From Aureobasidium sp. EXF-3400 (taxonomy: Eukaryota > Ascomycota > Dothideomycetes > Dothideales > Saccotheciaceae), in contig SWBL01000248.1 of the NCBI GenBank assembly GCA_024195585.1, forward strand, positions 1-64,000: a stretch of 64,000 bases of DNA, in the 5' to 3' direction. This document shows, piece after piece, positions 22,320 to 32,194 of the stretch (the first letter of the stretch is position 1; the number at the start of each line of letters is the position of its first letter). The notes beneath the pieces were generated by a model. The model was not told where the DNA came from. It searched no databases and was given only the letters and a program-made list of their open reading frames with translations. Made by a program: the position numbers and the translations under genes.

Positions 22320-23258
22320 ATGGATACCAATCCGACTCTCGAACAGCTCTGGGCTCGTCTGCACCCCGTGGCCCACGGTCAGCTCTCCGAGTACAAACAG
22401 CTGTGGGACACCATGCTCGCCCGTTGCGTTACACCCTGCCAGGTTTCCTGGTTCAAGCTCGGCACTGATGAGCATCTTATGACAAAGACTTTCAAGAATG
22501 AGTTCATGCTTGTTGCCACCTATCTTCTGGAAGGCAGTTGCCACTCCAGCGCTCATCCTGGCACAATGAAAACCGTCTTCGAGGGCTGGTTGAGACGCGG
22601 GGTTCCTGACCTGTCTGCTCTTAGTGAGGCTGATAAGTACTTGACCTTCCTCCAGACTTACATCCGCGTTGACTCAGTCAATGCTCACGGCGTCGAAGGT
22701 GTTACAGAGCTTGCAAAGGCTCCTGAACTCCCTTTTGATCAGCACGATCGTGAGCTGTTTGCCCATGAGGCCGAAACTTCTAATCAGTACGGTTCCCGGA
22801 TGGTCTTTGATGAAGAGCTGACATCTCCTAGCACCGAGCCCAACACAGCCAAGCTCTGGGCTGATCCCATCCCAGTCCCCGGTCCAGAGTATACTGACAG
22901 CAGCGGCGAGTTCTTCCCCGTCGATACCTCTGTCTGTCCTCCCTTCCTGTTCTCTGGATATCAGGAGAAATGGACTCGCATGGCCAGAGCATCCGCAGCT
23001 CGCCCTTATCTCATGCACATGCATTGCCCCAAGACTGGTGCTCGTTTTTCCACGCTTAAGTTCACTTCTGCTTTGGCTCTGATGACGGCTTATCTCGAGT
23101 CATTCACTCGTAATCCTGGTCTCTGGTGGTACTTTGATGAGTTCATGCGTCACTATCTGGATTCGGGTGATATCGATCCTCAGCCGACTCTGGACTTCAT
23201 GAGAAACACTATCTCAGTTGATAAGCCTGTCTTGATTGCTGTCCCGATTGCTGAGTAG
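22320..23258 (+). CDS. Orphan protein, unknown function
   Basis: A 312-aa ORF from the ATG at 22320 (MDTNPTLEQLWARLHPVAHG). The frame is open further upstream to about 22077 without an ATG. The composition is that of a real protein: helical N-terminus (QLSEYKQLWDTMLARCVTPC), a Pro-rich central linker (LWADPIPVPGPEYTDSSGEF) and a Trp/Tyr-rich C-terminal part (TRNPGLWWYFDEFMRHYLDS). No signal peptide, membrane helix, zinc finger or catalytic motif is seen. Not recognised as any family. It lies between two other unrecognised genes on the same strand, probably a lineage-specific block; no sequence similarity among the three was evident by eye. Confidence 0.55.
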   Translation: MDTNPTLEQLWARLHPVAHGQLSEYKQLWDTMLARCVTPCQVSWFKLGTDEHLMTKTFKNEFMLVATYLLEGSCHSSAHPGTMKTVFEGWLRRGVPDLSALSEADKYLTFLQTYIRVDSVNAHGVEGVTELAKAPELPFDQHDRELFAHEAETSNQYGSRMVFDEELTSPSTEPNTAKLWADPIPVPGPEYTDSSGEFFPVDTSVCPPFLFSGYQEKWTRMARASAARPYLMHMHCPKTGARFSTLKFTSALALMTAYLESFTRNPGLWWYFDEFMRHYLDSGDIDPQPTLDFMRNTISVDKPVLIAVPIAE

Positions 23259-23307
23259 GTGTTCTCCGGCTCACATCGATTATCCTATGATCTTGCTTAT
23301 GCCCTCG

Positions 23308-23517
23308 TCAGTGATGGGGTAAGTATTTGCGTTTTTGCTGTTCTCTAAGCTTCTGCTCCGCTGGAAACCACGATGCATCGCTCCTGCCTTTGGTTTCAAC
23401 TGCTTTCTTTTTCGTGGCGGCTTTCTGGAATTTTTCTACCGAAGCAAGATCAAGGAGTTTGTCTCTTTGCTTACCATTCTTGAACACTAAAAGCCTGACC
23501 CTCGCATCTAAATTCAT
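23308..23517 (-). CDS. Possible small orphan protein or gene fragment
   Basis: A 69-codon ORF starting at ATG 23515-23517, beginning MNLDARVRLLVFKNGKQRDK and ending in a Lys/Glu-rich helix (EQKLREQQKRKYLPHH). The frame stays open upstream to about 23724. The RLLVFKNG strand is protein-like and slightly recalls the first strand of ubiquitin-like or doublecortin-type folds, but this is too weak for a call. Could be the last exon of a decayed orphan gene. Confidence 0.25.
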   Translation of the reverse strand: MNLDARVRLLVFKNGKQRDKLLDLASVEKFQKAATKKKAVETKGRSDASWFPAEQKLREQQKRKYLPHH

Positions 23518-23935
23518 AACACTCGAGATGTGCTTCTTTTGGATAAGGCTGATGTGTTTTTCTTTACTTTGATAGTGCTGCCTACATCTGGGCACTGGTT
23601 TTCCAATACAAAGCAACTTCATATTCCCTGTCCGCTGCTCGCGCCTGTATCGACGAGTCGAGTGACAATCACGTTTATCTGTGATCGTCTTGAGCTTCCT
23701 AGCAATGCTGTAACCCCCGACCACTTAGCCCTTCTAGCCGCAAAAGAATCATATCTAACATTAGCACCAACAAAGATCTATGACACGTCCAAGAAATGAA
23801 ACATATATTCAATATCAAGATATTGACCAAAGAGAAACCCTCCTAGCCGCCGGAGAGCTAGAAGGTGAAGAGAAAGCATGAATTTCATCTTACTTTTTGT
23901 CGTGAGCGAGGGTCATTGAATCCTCTCGTGGCTTT

Positions 23936-24016
23936 TGGTGATGAGGAGAATCGAACCGGTGGAGTTTGGCCAACTTCACGGGAGGCACGAGCTACTACCG
24001 CTGCGCCATTCCACCA
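23936..24016 (-). pseudogene. Degenerate tRNA-like element
   Basis: On the minus strand an 81-nt segment has a near-perfect Pol III A box (TGGCGCAGCGG at 23998-24008) and B box (GGTTCGATTCT at 23947-23957) at tRNA-like spacing. The ends pair partly as an acceptor stem (TGGTGGA with ATCACCA). The anticodon and T stems do not fold properly: the T arm ACCGG/CTCCT is mismatched and the region around GCCTCCCGTGAAG forms no five-pair stem. No T4 terminator follows closely. I read it as a tRNA pseudogene or the head of a tRNA-derived short element, not a functional tRNA. Confidence 0.45.
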
Positions 24017-24615
24017 GTTCTATGGAAACAATGCTGACTCTAATCACTATTAGACTGAAGTCGTTCTCTTGCAGAGGTGAGTGGACCTTTGCTTGGATTT
24101 CAGGGGTGAAAAAGCGAGTGATGCTTTTTTGATAGCATTGAACATGAAACTAATGGTATCTGAGTACGACAGAGTTTCCATACGAGATGAGTTTTCCTTC
24201 TGCCTGTATGATGCGATCCTGAAGCTTACTGTCATTGTGAGAAGGCACAGCACGACGTCTCGAAGAACCCCTGAGCTTCGCAGCTTCCTTTGTTACCATA
24301 CGCATCCTGCTTTCCATAGGTACAACATTGCATTGCCTCCCTCTTGCGATGCATCCATTGTGCTATTCATAAAGTCATTGTTCACCACCTTTGTGTGTTC
24401 CTGCAGACAAAGGATCTTTGAGAGGGCTCGTTATGCAGTTCATTATCTGCACAATTGACCAACACAATTTCCTTTGTTCCCATATGCGTAGCTATTCACC
24501 CTGCATTGGCACTCTAGATGGTATATAACATACCCCCTGCCTTGATCATGGTGAATCACAACACCCTTGGATAATTCACAACTTGAACATTCACACTAGA
24601 CCAACATTCGAAAAG

Positions 24616-25752
24616 ATGAACGCTCAAGACAACCAAAACCTCAACACCAACCAACAAAACATTGATCGACTGAATCGAAGAATCCAACTCAATCTCCTTG
24701 GCGAATTCAAAGCCTATCAATGGATGGACGACTGGATGCCCGCCTCCGTTCCCGAAATGCCAACCCCTGAAGACAAACACCTCCAGACTGAGATGGGTAA
24801 ATGCCTCTTTGCTTTCCCTTACGCTCTTATAATCACCAACAAAGCTACGGGCAAGAGGGTCTGGTTTTCGGTTTACGATGATGGTCAACTCCTTGTTCAG
24901 AAAGTTCTTACGTTTGCCTCTACCAATGCTAAGTTTTGGGACGCTGTGATGGACGCCTATCTTGGCTGGATCAGAAACGGTAGATCTAGTCTCTGGGACC
25001 CTGATATCTTCTTGCAAAAGATCAGTCAGTACACTTACTTCAATTGGTCTGCTACCCCTTGCTTTGACATGACAGATGAAACTGGCTGGCCACCCGCTGC
25101 TCGTGGTTGGGCTGACTTGTACTTGCAAGAGATCCTTCGCCCAGATGATGCGGTCTGCTTCAGTGCCTGGCCTGAATTTGAAATCTCTCCTGGGGCTGCT
25201 GCATCCTTTCTTCGACTGAATGGGGCTTTGATGAGTCCTGAATACCTCAATCCCAGAAGTCTCATGAGAGAGATGCGCAAGGGTCGATTCTTATCTCTGG
25301 GTTTGCCCGCTGTATCTTTCGCACAGGCTGTGACTGAACAAATGATCCCATCCCTCCACCGCGCCGAAGACATGCTCATCCCCGATTCGATGGTGCTCTG
25401 GGCACAAGATCTCGATGAAAGGGTTTGTAATGAGGTAAGTCAAGGTATCCGCCCCCCTCCTGAAATTCTAGCGGCTTCTCTTGCCCTTCGTAGACTGGGA
25501 GACAGAATTATCTGGCCTGAACAGTACAACTTTGGTCTCCTTCACGGACTCACTCCTCTCCCTGATGCTCCCCCACCTGCTCTTCAACCTACCGCCTACC
25601 AACCAGGTGTTCTTCAAGCTACTCACGACCGCCTTGTTGCCTTCTTTACCCTCATCGCTTCTCGTAATGCCAACTCGGAAGCTTTTCAACACAACAGAGC
25701 TATCTCTGCACAGACTGCAGCTATGAGATCCAACACTAATCCTTCTGAATAG
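24616..25752 (+). CDS. Orphan protein, unknown function
   Basis: A 378-aa uninterrupted ORF beginning MNAQDNQNLNTNQQNIDRLN. It is rich in Trp and Pro with clear alternation of hydrophobic blocks (AYQWMDDWMPASVPEMP, KCLFAFPYALIITNKATGKR, FDMTDETGWPPAARGWADLY), as expected of a globular protein. No signal peptide, membrane helix or known catalytic motif. The tail is Asn/Ser/Ala-rich. Not recognised. Same strand as the preceding orphans, with the tRNA-like relic between them. A single exon in a region where conserved genes usually carry introns is consistent with a young or lineage-specific gene, though this is weak evidence. Confidence 0.55.
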   Translation: MNAQDNQNLNTNQQNIDRLNRRIQLNLLGEFKAYQWMDDWMPASVPEMPTPEDKHLQTEMGKCLFAFPYALIITNKATGKRVWFSVYDDGQLLVQKVLTFASTNAKFWDAVMDAYLGWIRNGRSSLWDPDIFLQKISQYTYFNWSATPCFDMTDETGWPPAARGWADLYLQEILRPDDAVCFSAWPEFEISPGAAASFLRLNGALMSPEYLNPRSLMREMRKGRFLSLGLPAVSFAQAVTEQMIPSLHRAEDMLIPDSMVLWAQDLDERVCNEVSQGIRPPPEILAASLALRRLGDRIIWPEQYNFGLLHGLTPLPDAPPPALQPTAYQPGVLQATHDRLVAFFTLIASRNANSEAFQHNRAISAQTAAMRSNTNPSE

Positions 25753-26968
25753 TTGTAGCGCAAGGGTGGTTGTTCCTTTACATCGGTTTCAACATTTGGG
25801 GTTGGGTTTGGGTGTTAACAAATAATAAAATCAACTGTATGTTTTACAAATAATCTTCTTCCTTCCTCTCCTATGTAATTGTTCATGTGATTGACGCGTG
25901 AAAGTCTTCCTGCTCTGTATATCTGACTGAAGTAAGAATATCAGAAAGTGACGAGCCATCTTCATCAAGATGTAAAAGGGTTGTGACGCAGTACTCTTAC
26001 ATGGCAGCATCGAAGTCGGTATTCATGCAGGAGCCTAGATTTAGTCCTATAGCAAACGGGTTATGTGAATGCCTTTTTTAGTATTATTACTCTTATTGCT
26101 TTACATAATTATTAAGAAGAAAGAAAGGCTCAAAGTTCAAGAGAGAAAAAAAGATTGATTTGATAAAAGCAACTATATCAAGTAATATAAAACTTACTGA
26201 AACACATAGAGAAGACACCATTATATTGTTTAGCACTTACTTTGTTACCATACCAGTATAGAAACTACCCTAAGAGCAGTTGTAACACATCCATGCTCTC
26301 ATCAGAGAGGACCAGTAACACGTTTGGCGGCAATTAGGGCATTTTGGAGGTGGAGGCTTTGGGTAGCCGCGATTTCCCATGATGTAGGTGTTTGGTTATA
26401 AGAGTGTTGTGGTAGTAAGTTGTTTGTGTGCAAGTGTGTTGCTTGATGCTCTGGATATCTAGGAGATATGCTGCTGGTTATATGCCTTTCTGAAGTTGTG
26501 AATATGGTGCTTGACCTTCTTTGTCTCGTTGTTGTTGTGAACAAAGACGTAGGGTTAGGAGAAAGAGGCAGATCGATTGTGAAAGAAAGAGAACCTAACG
26601 AACAAAGAGAGATATTATCTGCTCGAGAATCCTTAGTTGCGAGGGACTGTATGGAGCACTGAACGTGGCCCGGAATTTGGAAGCAGTCTGACCCCATCCA
26701 CTTTTATCAAGACTTTTGTGAAAGATTTGCATCCAGTACCGTAGACTACAGATGGCTCCTTCTAACTCAACGGGCATGGTAAGTTCACAGTTTACTGTTT
26801 CGGCAACTGATAAGTGAATAAGTATGTGGAACACGGACAAAATTGGATTTTGAAAGTAGAACAGTTAATTTTTCATGATGTTACACTAGAACTCACAGAC
26901 TCCATAGACAAACATGCATATTGAAATCCAGATTGGTCGCCTACCAGAGGCAGACCAACACGGTTCGA
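25753..26968. other. Intergenic region, AT-rich
   Basis: 1.2 kb between convergent orphan genes, visibly more AT-rich than the flanks around 25800-26260. A 131-codon ORF on the minus strand (26302-26697) has low-complexity Thr/Ser/His composition and no support. Confidence 0.4.
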
Positions 26969-27916
26969 TCAATCTGACGAAGTGTTAGCACAGGCAGCAT
27001 TCGAGGAAGCCCTCGACTCTTCTTCCCTCAACAGCTCCTCAACGTTAGCATCAAGAGTCTCACGCCATTCATCAGCGATATACTTCAGCAGCTTCTCTAT
27101 TCTCAAATCCCAATCTTCAGGCGTTGCGAGCATAAGGCGCTGGAGATATTTTTCTTCCAGTTCTCTTATGATGGCTTCACCCTTGTACTTGAGCAGAGCC
27201 ATCTCTGAGGGGCTAGGATAATACGAGCCTTCAAAGTTGACGTCTTTTATGATAGGTTCGAGAAGCTTTTGCAGTAAGCTTATGCGAGAAATTGTTTCTT
27301 CTTGTTCGGATAGGAGGGTTTCGATTCTTTCGTAGGCAAGGTCCAGCAGGGCTTTGGTTTGAGCAGCGTGCTGCGGAACCTTGTTCTGAAGTTCACGAAT
27401 GTCTTGTCTACGTTTGTAAGCAAATCGTATAAGCCCCTGATGACGCTCCACTGCTTGTGTGTAAACTGCCTCCGTGACGACACTTTCATGGATTGCCTCG
27501 TTTCGCACCCAAAGTAGAGCATAACAAGGTGGCCTAGGAAGTTCGTTCATGGTCTGGTCGTAACTAGGCAATTCATCACCCACAAGGTTCTCTATCTCCC
27601 GGATTGTCTCGTAGGCAGTCGGTTCTGGGAGCTCAGCTCTAGCTATATTGATCTGGGGTCTAGGAAGAGGGAAGCCAGGGTGGTCGAAAGGTTCAGGGTA
27701 CATGTCATCAGGATTGCCGCCGTCGTCAGCCTCCAAGAGGCATACGGTACAGTCGCGACGCTGAAGCTCCTGAGTAATAATTGGCGTTGAACAAATCGGA
27801 TAAGAGTCCACTTCCGAAGAAGCCTCGAGATGGCAACCCTGCCAATTTATTTCAGCATCAGCAGTTTGACGGCGACACAATTCGCAATTCCAGAGTGTCT
27901 CGATCCCCCAGCACAT
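26969..27916 (-). CDS. Cys-rich N-terminus/coiled-coil orphan protein
   Basis: A 315-aa single-exon ORF. The first 60 residues contain spaced cysteines (MCWGIETLWNCELCRR..., then NWQGC, YPICS and RRDCTVCLL), a pattern seen in small fungal proteins suspected of binding zinc; that function is inference. The C-terminal half is strongly helical and acidic (RRQDIRELQNKVPQHAAQTK, LLSEQEETISRISLLQKLL, EEWR/EELLREEE segments) and probably forms coiled coils. No family recognised. It closes the orphan block that starts at 20.9 kb. ATG at 27914-27916; an upstream exon cannot be excluded. Confidence 0.55.
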   Translation of the reverse strand: MCWGIETLWNCELCRRQTADAEINWQGCHLEASSEVDSYPICSTPIITQELQRRDCTVCLLEADDGGNPDDMYPEPFDHPGFPLPRPQINIARAELPEPTAYETIREIENLVGDELPSYDQTMNELPRPPCYALLWVRNEAIHESVVTEAVYTQAVERHQGLIRFAYKRRQDIRELQNKVPQHAAQTKALLDLAYERIETLLSEQEETISRISLLQKLLEPIIKDVNFEGSYYPSPSEMALLKYKGEAIIRELEEKYLQRLMLATPEDWDLRIEKLLKYIADEWRETLDANVEELLREEESRASSNAACANTSSD

Positions 27917-28460
27917 GATGTGAGTTACTATTTCTTGTTAGCAAATTGAGAGACCTGTCTCTACTTACTGTGTGTATCGTCAGCTCAGTGATCTGACCTC
28001 TCGAAAAGACACACGAGAGGCGTTCCATATACGTTCGAGAAACAATGCCTTCAAGCTCTTTGTCTGACAAGCACAATGACGGGATAAGGCCCTTGTTGTA
28101 AAGTCAAAGAATTTGTTCTCAAACAAGGGAGTTTTTGAGAGTACGGCTTTGTCGCTTTGTGAGCTCGACATGGCCTTTGTGAGATGCCACATTTGCTCAC
28201 GTCTGATTTTACAACTTTTTTTTACTCTGATCAACGTCATGGGGTGTTATCGGAAGTACGACCATGTCCCATTATCAATACAATATATCTCCTGTTACGG
28301 TAAGCAACCACGACTATATTACAGTACCCCAAATTTCTTAATAAACACCTGGTTCCAGACCATGATGTCACAAAGGCACGGTCGTGTTAGTCTTGACCAG
28401 CGGTGGCTTTGGCTGGTTGTCAACCACTGTTAAACTGTCCTCTCGGGAAGCTGACCGTCC
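27917..28460. other. Intergenic region
   Basis: Upstream region of the Cys-rich orphan and 3' UTR of the membrane-protein gene. No gene or RNA recognised. Confidence 0.4.
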
Positions 28461-29447
28461 TCATCTACCCATCTCAATCTCGCGACGTCGTTCCTCACGA
28501 GAAGAGTTACGTCGTGTGTCATTGGTAACCCAGCTTGCATTACGCGAACGCCATGATGGGTCGTCCAGCGAGTGAGTTGCCAGGTGGTTAGTGGGAGCGT
28601 AGTAACCATTCAGGGGCGATTCTGTTTCGTCCACAATGAAGTCGATACGATTGAAGGGGCTGGTAGCTGGGGATGGCTGTGTCTCGGGCTTGTGTAACAG
28701 ATCTGACATGCGTCGTCTTTGAAGTTCGACATCATTGAGTGGCTGCTCATCTGGTGGTGTTACAGCCACCATACCCGGCGGTGTACGTGCAGCTGGGTAC
28801 ATGTTTGCAATGTGGTTTGCGAAGTAACTCTGGGTGTGATATGAGCCAGAGGCACTCGTATTGCTAGGTCGGCGTAGAAGGTTGATGTCGTCAGAATGTG
28901 TGTTCTGCTCGGGTTTTGATTGTGTAAATCTGCGGCGAGCGAAGAAGTAGAAAACTGTGAAGAGAAACGCTGTCGAGGCGGCTCCGATCGTGGTGGTCAT
29001 AGCTGCTACGTTCCATCGGAAGCGAGTGCTGATGATGAAGCAGTATGGCACATTCAAAAAGCCGATGAGGCATGCAAAGATGCAGGGTATCAAGACGTGC
29101 TCAGCAGTAAAAGCCCAACTACGGCTGCAGAAGCTGCTGAGTGCTGCAAGAGAAAATCCAAGCGCCAGAAGACCAATTCCGAAGCCGCCCAAGATCTTTT
29201 TCGATATTCGCAGTTGCGGTTCCGAGTCGAATATTGAAGGAATTACAAGAAAGCTATCGAGTCAGCCAATATCTTGCAATCTACAGTCTGTCTGGTGTCT
29301 TACCCTCCGAGTATCAAACATGAAGCACATATAGCTGCTATTCGCCAGTACCACTGAGCAAAATCAGTGTCTGACAACCATGATTCCGTCTCTTTGACCT
29401 ACTCGAACAATCTCGGGGTTTTTGGCGCTCAAAGTTGTATAGCGCAT
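28461..29447 (-). CDS. Four-helix membrane protein, unknown function
   Basis: Three exons, 29403-29447, 29304-29353 and 28461-29253, give 295 aa. The first intron (49 nt, GTAGGT...GCTCAG) and second (50 nt, GTAAGA...GATAG) restore the frame NPEIVR-WYWRIAAICASCLILGG-FLVIPS. Four hydrophobic segments lie in the first half: WRIAAICASCLILGGFLVIP, ILGGFGIGLLALGFSLAAL, HVLIPCIFACLIGFLNVPYC and TTTIGAASTAFLFTVFYFFA. A basic stop (ARRRFT) and a roughly 160-residue polar cytosolic-type tail rich in Ser/Pro/Asn follow. No transporter or receptor signature recognised; fungal four-TM plasma-membrane proteins of this layout are common and mostly uncharacterised. Divergent from the eS25 gene. Confidence 0.7.
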
Positions 29448-30289
29448 TTCGTGGGAGTGCAGGCTCGCACTTTTCACAGCTGGATATAGCCAAGCGAACA
29501 CTCTTTCATATGCTTTCGCGGTGGACCGAATATTCGACGTGCGTTCAAGGTGTTGTTCAAGTGTCGACAGCTTGTTGTGTTGCGGCACGGAGAAGTACGA
29601 CAAGGACGGGTGACAACGTGAAGACGGGTTCGAGAGCGATTAAATTGGGGCAGCGATCGTATATATTTTTGGGAGAAACGAATGTATTGGGGCAGTTGTG
29701 AGGTGAGGGATATAGATGCTTGTAAAGACAGAGGCGGAGGCAGGTCAATGGCTGTGCTAAGGCTGAGTTTGGCAGCGGTTAGCCGCCAAAGGCGATGAGC
29801 ACCAGCCACGAACTTGAAAGATGACGAGGGAGTGCAGCCAAGTCGTATATAGGCGACGATGCAGAGTCTCACACAGATGCTCCGAGAAGAGTACAAAATA
29901 GTACCAAACTTGACAAAGGTGGTTGTTTTGAAGCAGCCGATGAGAGAGAGCAAGGCTGCCAAGCCAAAGATATTGATTGATTGGCGAATGACTGCTACGA
30001 ACATACCGAGTGCTTACTTACTGCTTTTTGCTTGTGTAATGCAGGCATTGATACGAAAATTCTAACAGGAAAAGCAAGAGCATTTCACGCAAAGAGTCGT
30101 TCACTAGGAAAGCGAGTTGCTCCTGCCTTTCGGGACCAGACGTGTTGGTGTTAAACGACTTTTGAGGCAAGAAGCACATACCAAGCGCACACACGTGACG
30201 ACCCACATTCGAAAAGCTGCGCGCACAAGGATTGATATTCAGAAGCGACTTCCAGTGTTCCAACCCTCTTACCACCCACATCCGACAAA
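29448..30289. promoter_or_regulatory. Divergent upstream region, membrane protein / eS25
   Basis: 842 bp between divergent start codons, housing the ribosomal-protein promoter. A 176-codon antisense ORF inside (29474-30004) overlaps the 5' leader of the membrane-protein gene and is not supported. No named element assigned. Confidence 0.4.
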
Positions 30290-30901
30290 ATGGTACGGCC
30301 CCTCGCAGACAACATGTAATACCACGACAGACACTGACATACCGTCTAAAGGCACCCGCAGCAACTGGAGCCAAGAAGCAAAAGAAGAAGTGGTCCAAGG
30401 GCAAGGGTACGCACGCCTCCTCCATCCATTCCATGCGCACACCATACACATCCCAGAGAATCATCGAAAATTCGAACTATTCACCAACATGAACACACCG
30501 CATCTCGGAGCGGCACCCTTTTGCACCCCCAAATCAAGAATCCGCACTTCTCCAACATCGCGCCATGGAACCGCAAGAAGGAACAGTTCCGCTGACATGA
30601 TGCGCACACAGTCAAGGACAAGGCCCAGCACGCCGTCATCCTCGACAAGGCCACTTCGGACCGTCTCCAGAAGGAGGTTCAGTCCTACCGCCTCGTCACC
30701 GTCGCCACCCTTGTCGACAGACTGAAGATCAACGGCTCTCTCGCCCGCCGTTCGCTCGCCGATCTTGAGGAGCAGGGCCAGATCAAGAAGGTCGTCAGCC
30801 ACTCCAAGTGCCTCGTCTACAGTGCGTTTTGACCTGCTTTCACACTCACTTTCGACTCTACTAACTTTCTACCAGCCCGCGCTGTTGGTGGCACCGACTA
30901 A
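30290..30901 (+). CDS. RPS25: 40S ribosomal protein eS25
   Basis: Small-subunit ribosomal protein, 97 aa, from four exons: 30290-30292, 30352-30406, 30612-30821 and 30876-30901. The first coding exon is the ATG alone: AAA-ATG is followed directly by GTACGG, and after an AAAG acceptor the frame continues APAATGAKKQKKKWSKGK. Exon 3 supplies VKDKAQHAVILDKATSDRL and TVATLVDRLKINGSLARRSL; the last exon gives T-RAVGGTD-stop. This matches eS25 end to end, including length. Introns are 59, 205 and 54 nt; the 205-nt second intron is long for this window. The weak point is the first intron, which has a plausible GACAT branch region. Confidence 0.93.
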
Positions 30902-32194
30902 ATTCGATCATGACGACTCACGCATTTGTCCGGATGGATTGAGGTCATTTTTTTGACGACGACAACAAGAAAAAAGAAAAGATATCCCGTCGGTTTTAAC
31001 GCTGGTTCTGCTTTTCTATGGGAGTTTTTCGGGTGTCGAACTTCGGTTGAGGGTCAAGGACCCTCCTCGGGGACGGATTTGCTCCATTTTCTTCAGCAAA
31101 AGGGCGCTTTCTTCCATAGGCCGCAAAAGCAAATCCACCGGCTTCTTTCGTCAAAACACTCTCTCTATAACTTGTGAATGTGTGTCTTGTGTCTCGTGTA
31201 CACTGCGCTCTTCCCTGCCATTTCTCGTACGTTTTATTTTCTTTGTTTACCTCTTTACACCTCCCGTCACCCTTCACTTGCAATGATGAGACATATTATC
31301 AAACAGTTATCCCTGTCTGAAGACTATTGTTGAGAATTATTTTTGATCTGATACTGCACTTCTTCCTCCTTTCCATCAAGCATATCATTCAATACATTTG
31401 CTATAGGATGCTGACCAAGATGCAATACAGATGACTACCTTGATGATAAACAATTTCATAGCAAGTTACAAAATGATAACACCGAATCACGAATCACGAA
31501 CCACTCTTCACCCTGCAGTTTCTACGTGCTGTGATACTCTGTCTTGTTGTACAGCAATATGATGCTCGAATCCAATATATCTGGCTTGCATTTATAGACT
31601 GTCGATTGCGATCTCAATGTTGGGGGTGATCTGAGTGAAGCATGGTGAGGGATGGGTTTAATTTTCATTTTTCTACTCTTCCCGCCATCACAGTGCAGAG
31701 AAGCAAGTTGCTCGACGTCTGGGATCAAACACAGTGTGAGCTGATCACATCGAAGGAAAATGCATGGCTCCCAAACGAACTAAAGCGGTGGTAGATGCTA
31801 CGTTCTTGAATCTCATGGTTGGTGATGACACCCTGTCCCAGAACGACTCTGCACATATTGAAGGAAGAGTCAAACAAGGTATGGTCACAGCAAGAGTGCA
31901 ACACAGGAGGGCATGATCAATAATATGCAAAGATGTATACAAGATCAAGGATTGAAGTGTACCTTGACTAAATGGGAGGGGAGGCCTTCGAACTTCGTGG
32001 TTGTAGAGCACGAAGTTGAGAACTAGAACTTGAACAACGCATCTCCTTTGGAGACCACCAATTGACACGCTTTGCCAGCCACGGAGACTATTGCTCAAGC
32101 TTGAATTGGAAAAGTATCGCATCTACATGAATAGTATGAAAAGGTAGGACAAAAGTACGATGGTGGTATCTCTCTACTTCGATCAACAATTCTT
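30902..32194. other. Convergent intergenic region RPS25/BIG1
   Basis: 1.3 kb between two converging genes. Only short ORFs; no tRNA, repeat or transposon recognised. Contents beyond the two 3' UTRs unknown. Confidence 0.4.

Noticed and set aside
26302..26697. 131-codon minus-strand ORF near the orphan block
   Set aside because: Ser/Thr/His-rich low-complexity product in an AT-rich gap; no support.
29474..30004. 176-codon minus-strand ORF with a hydrophobic start
   Set aside because: Overlaps exon 1 and the 5' leader of the membrane-protein gene in another frame. The remainder is low-complexity Ser/Thr/Arg without motifs.
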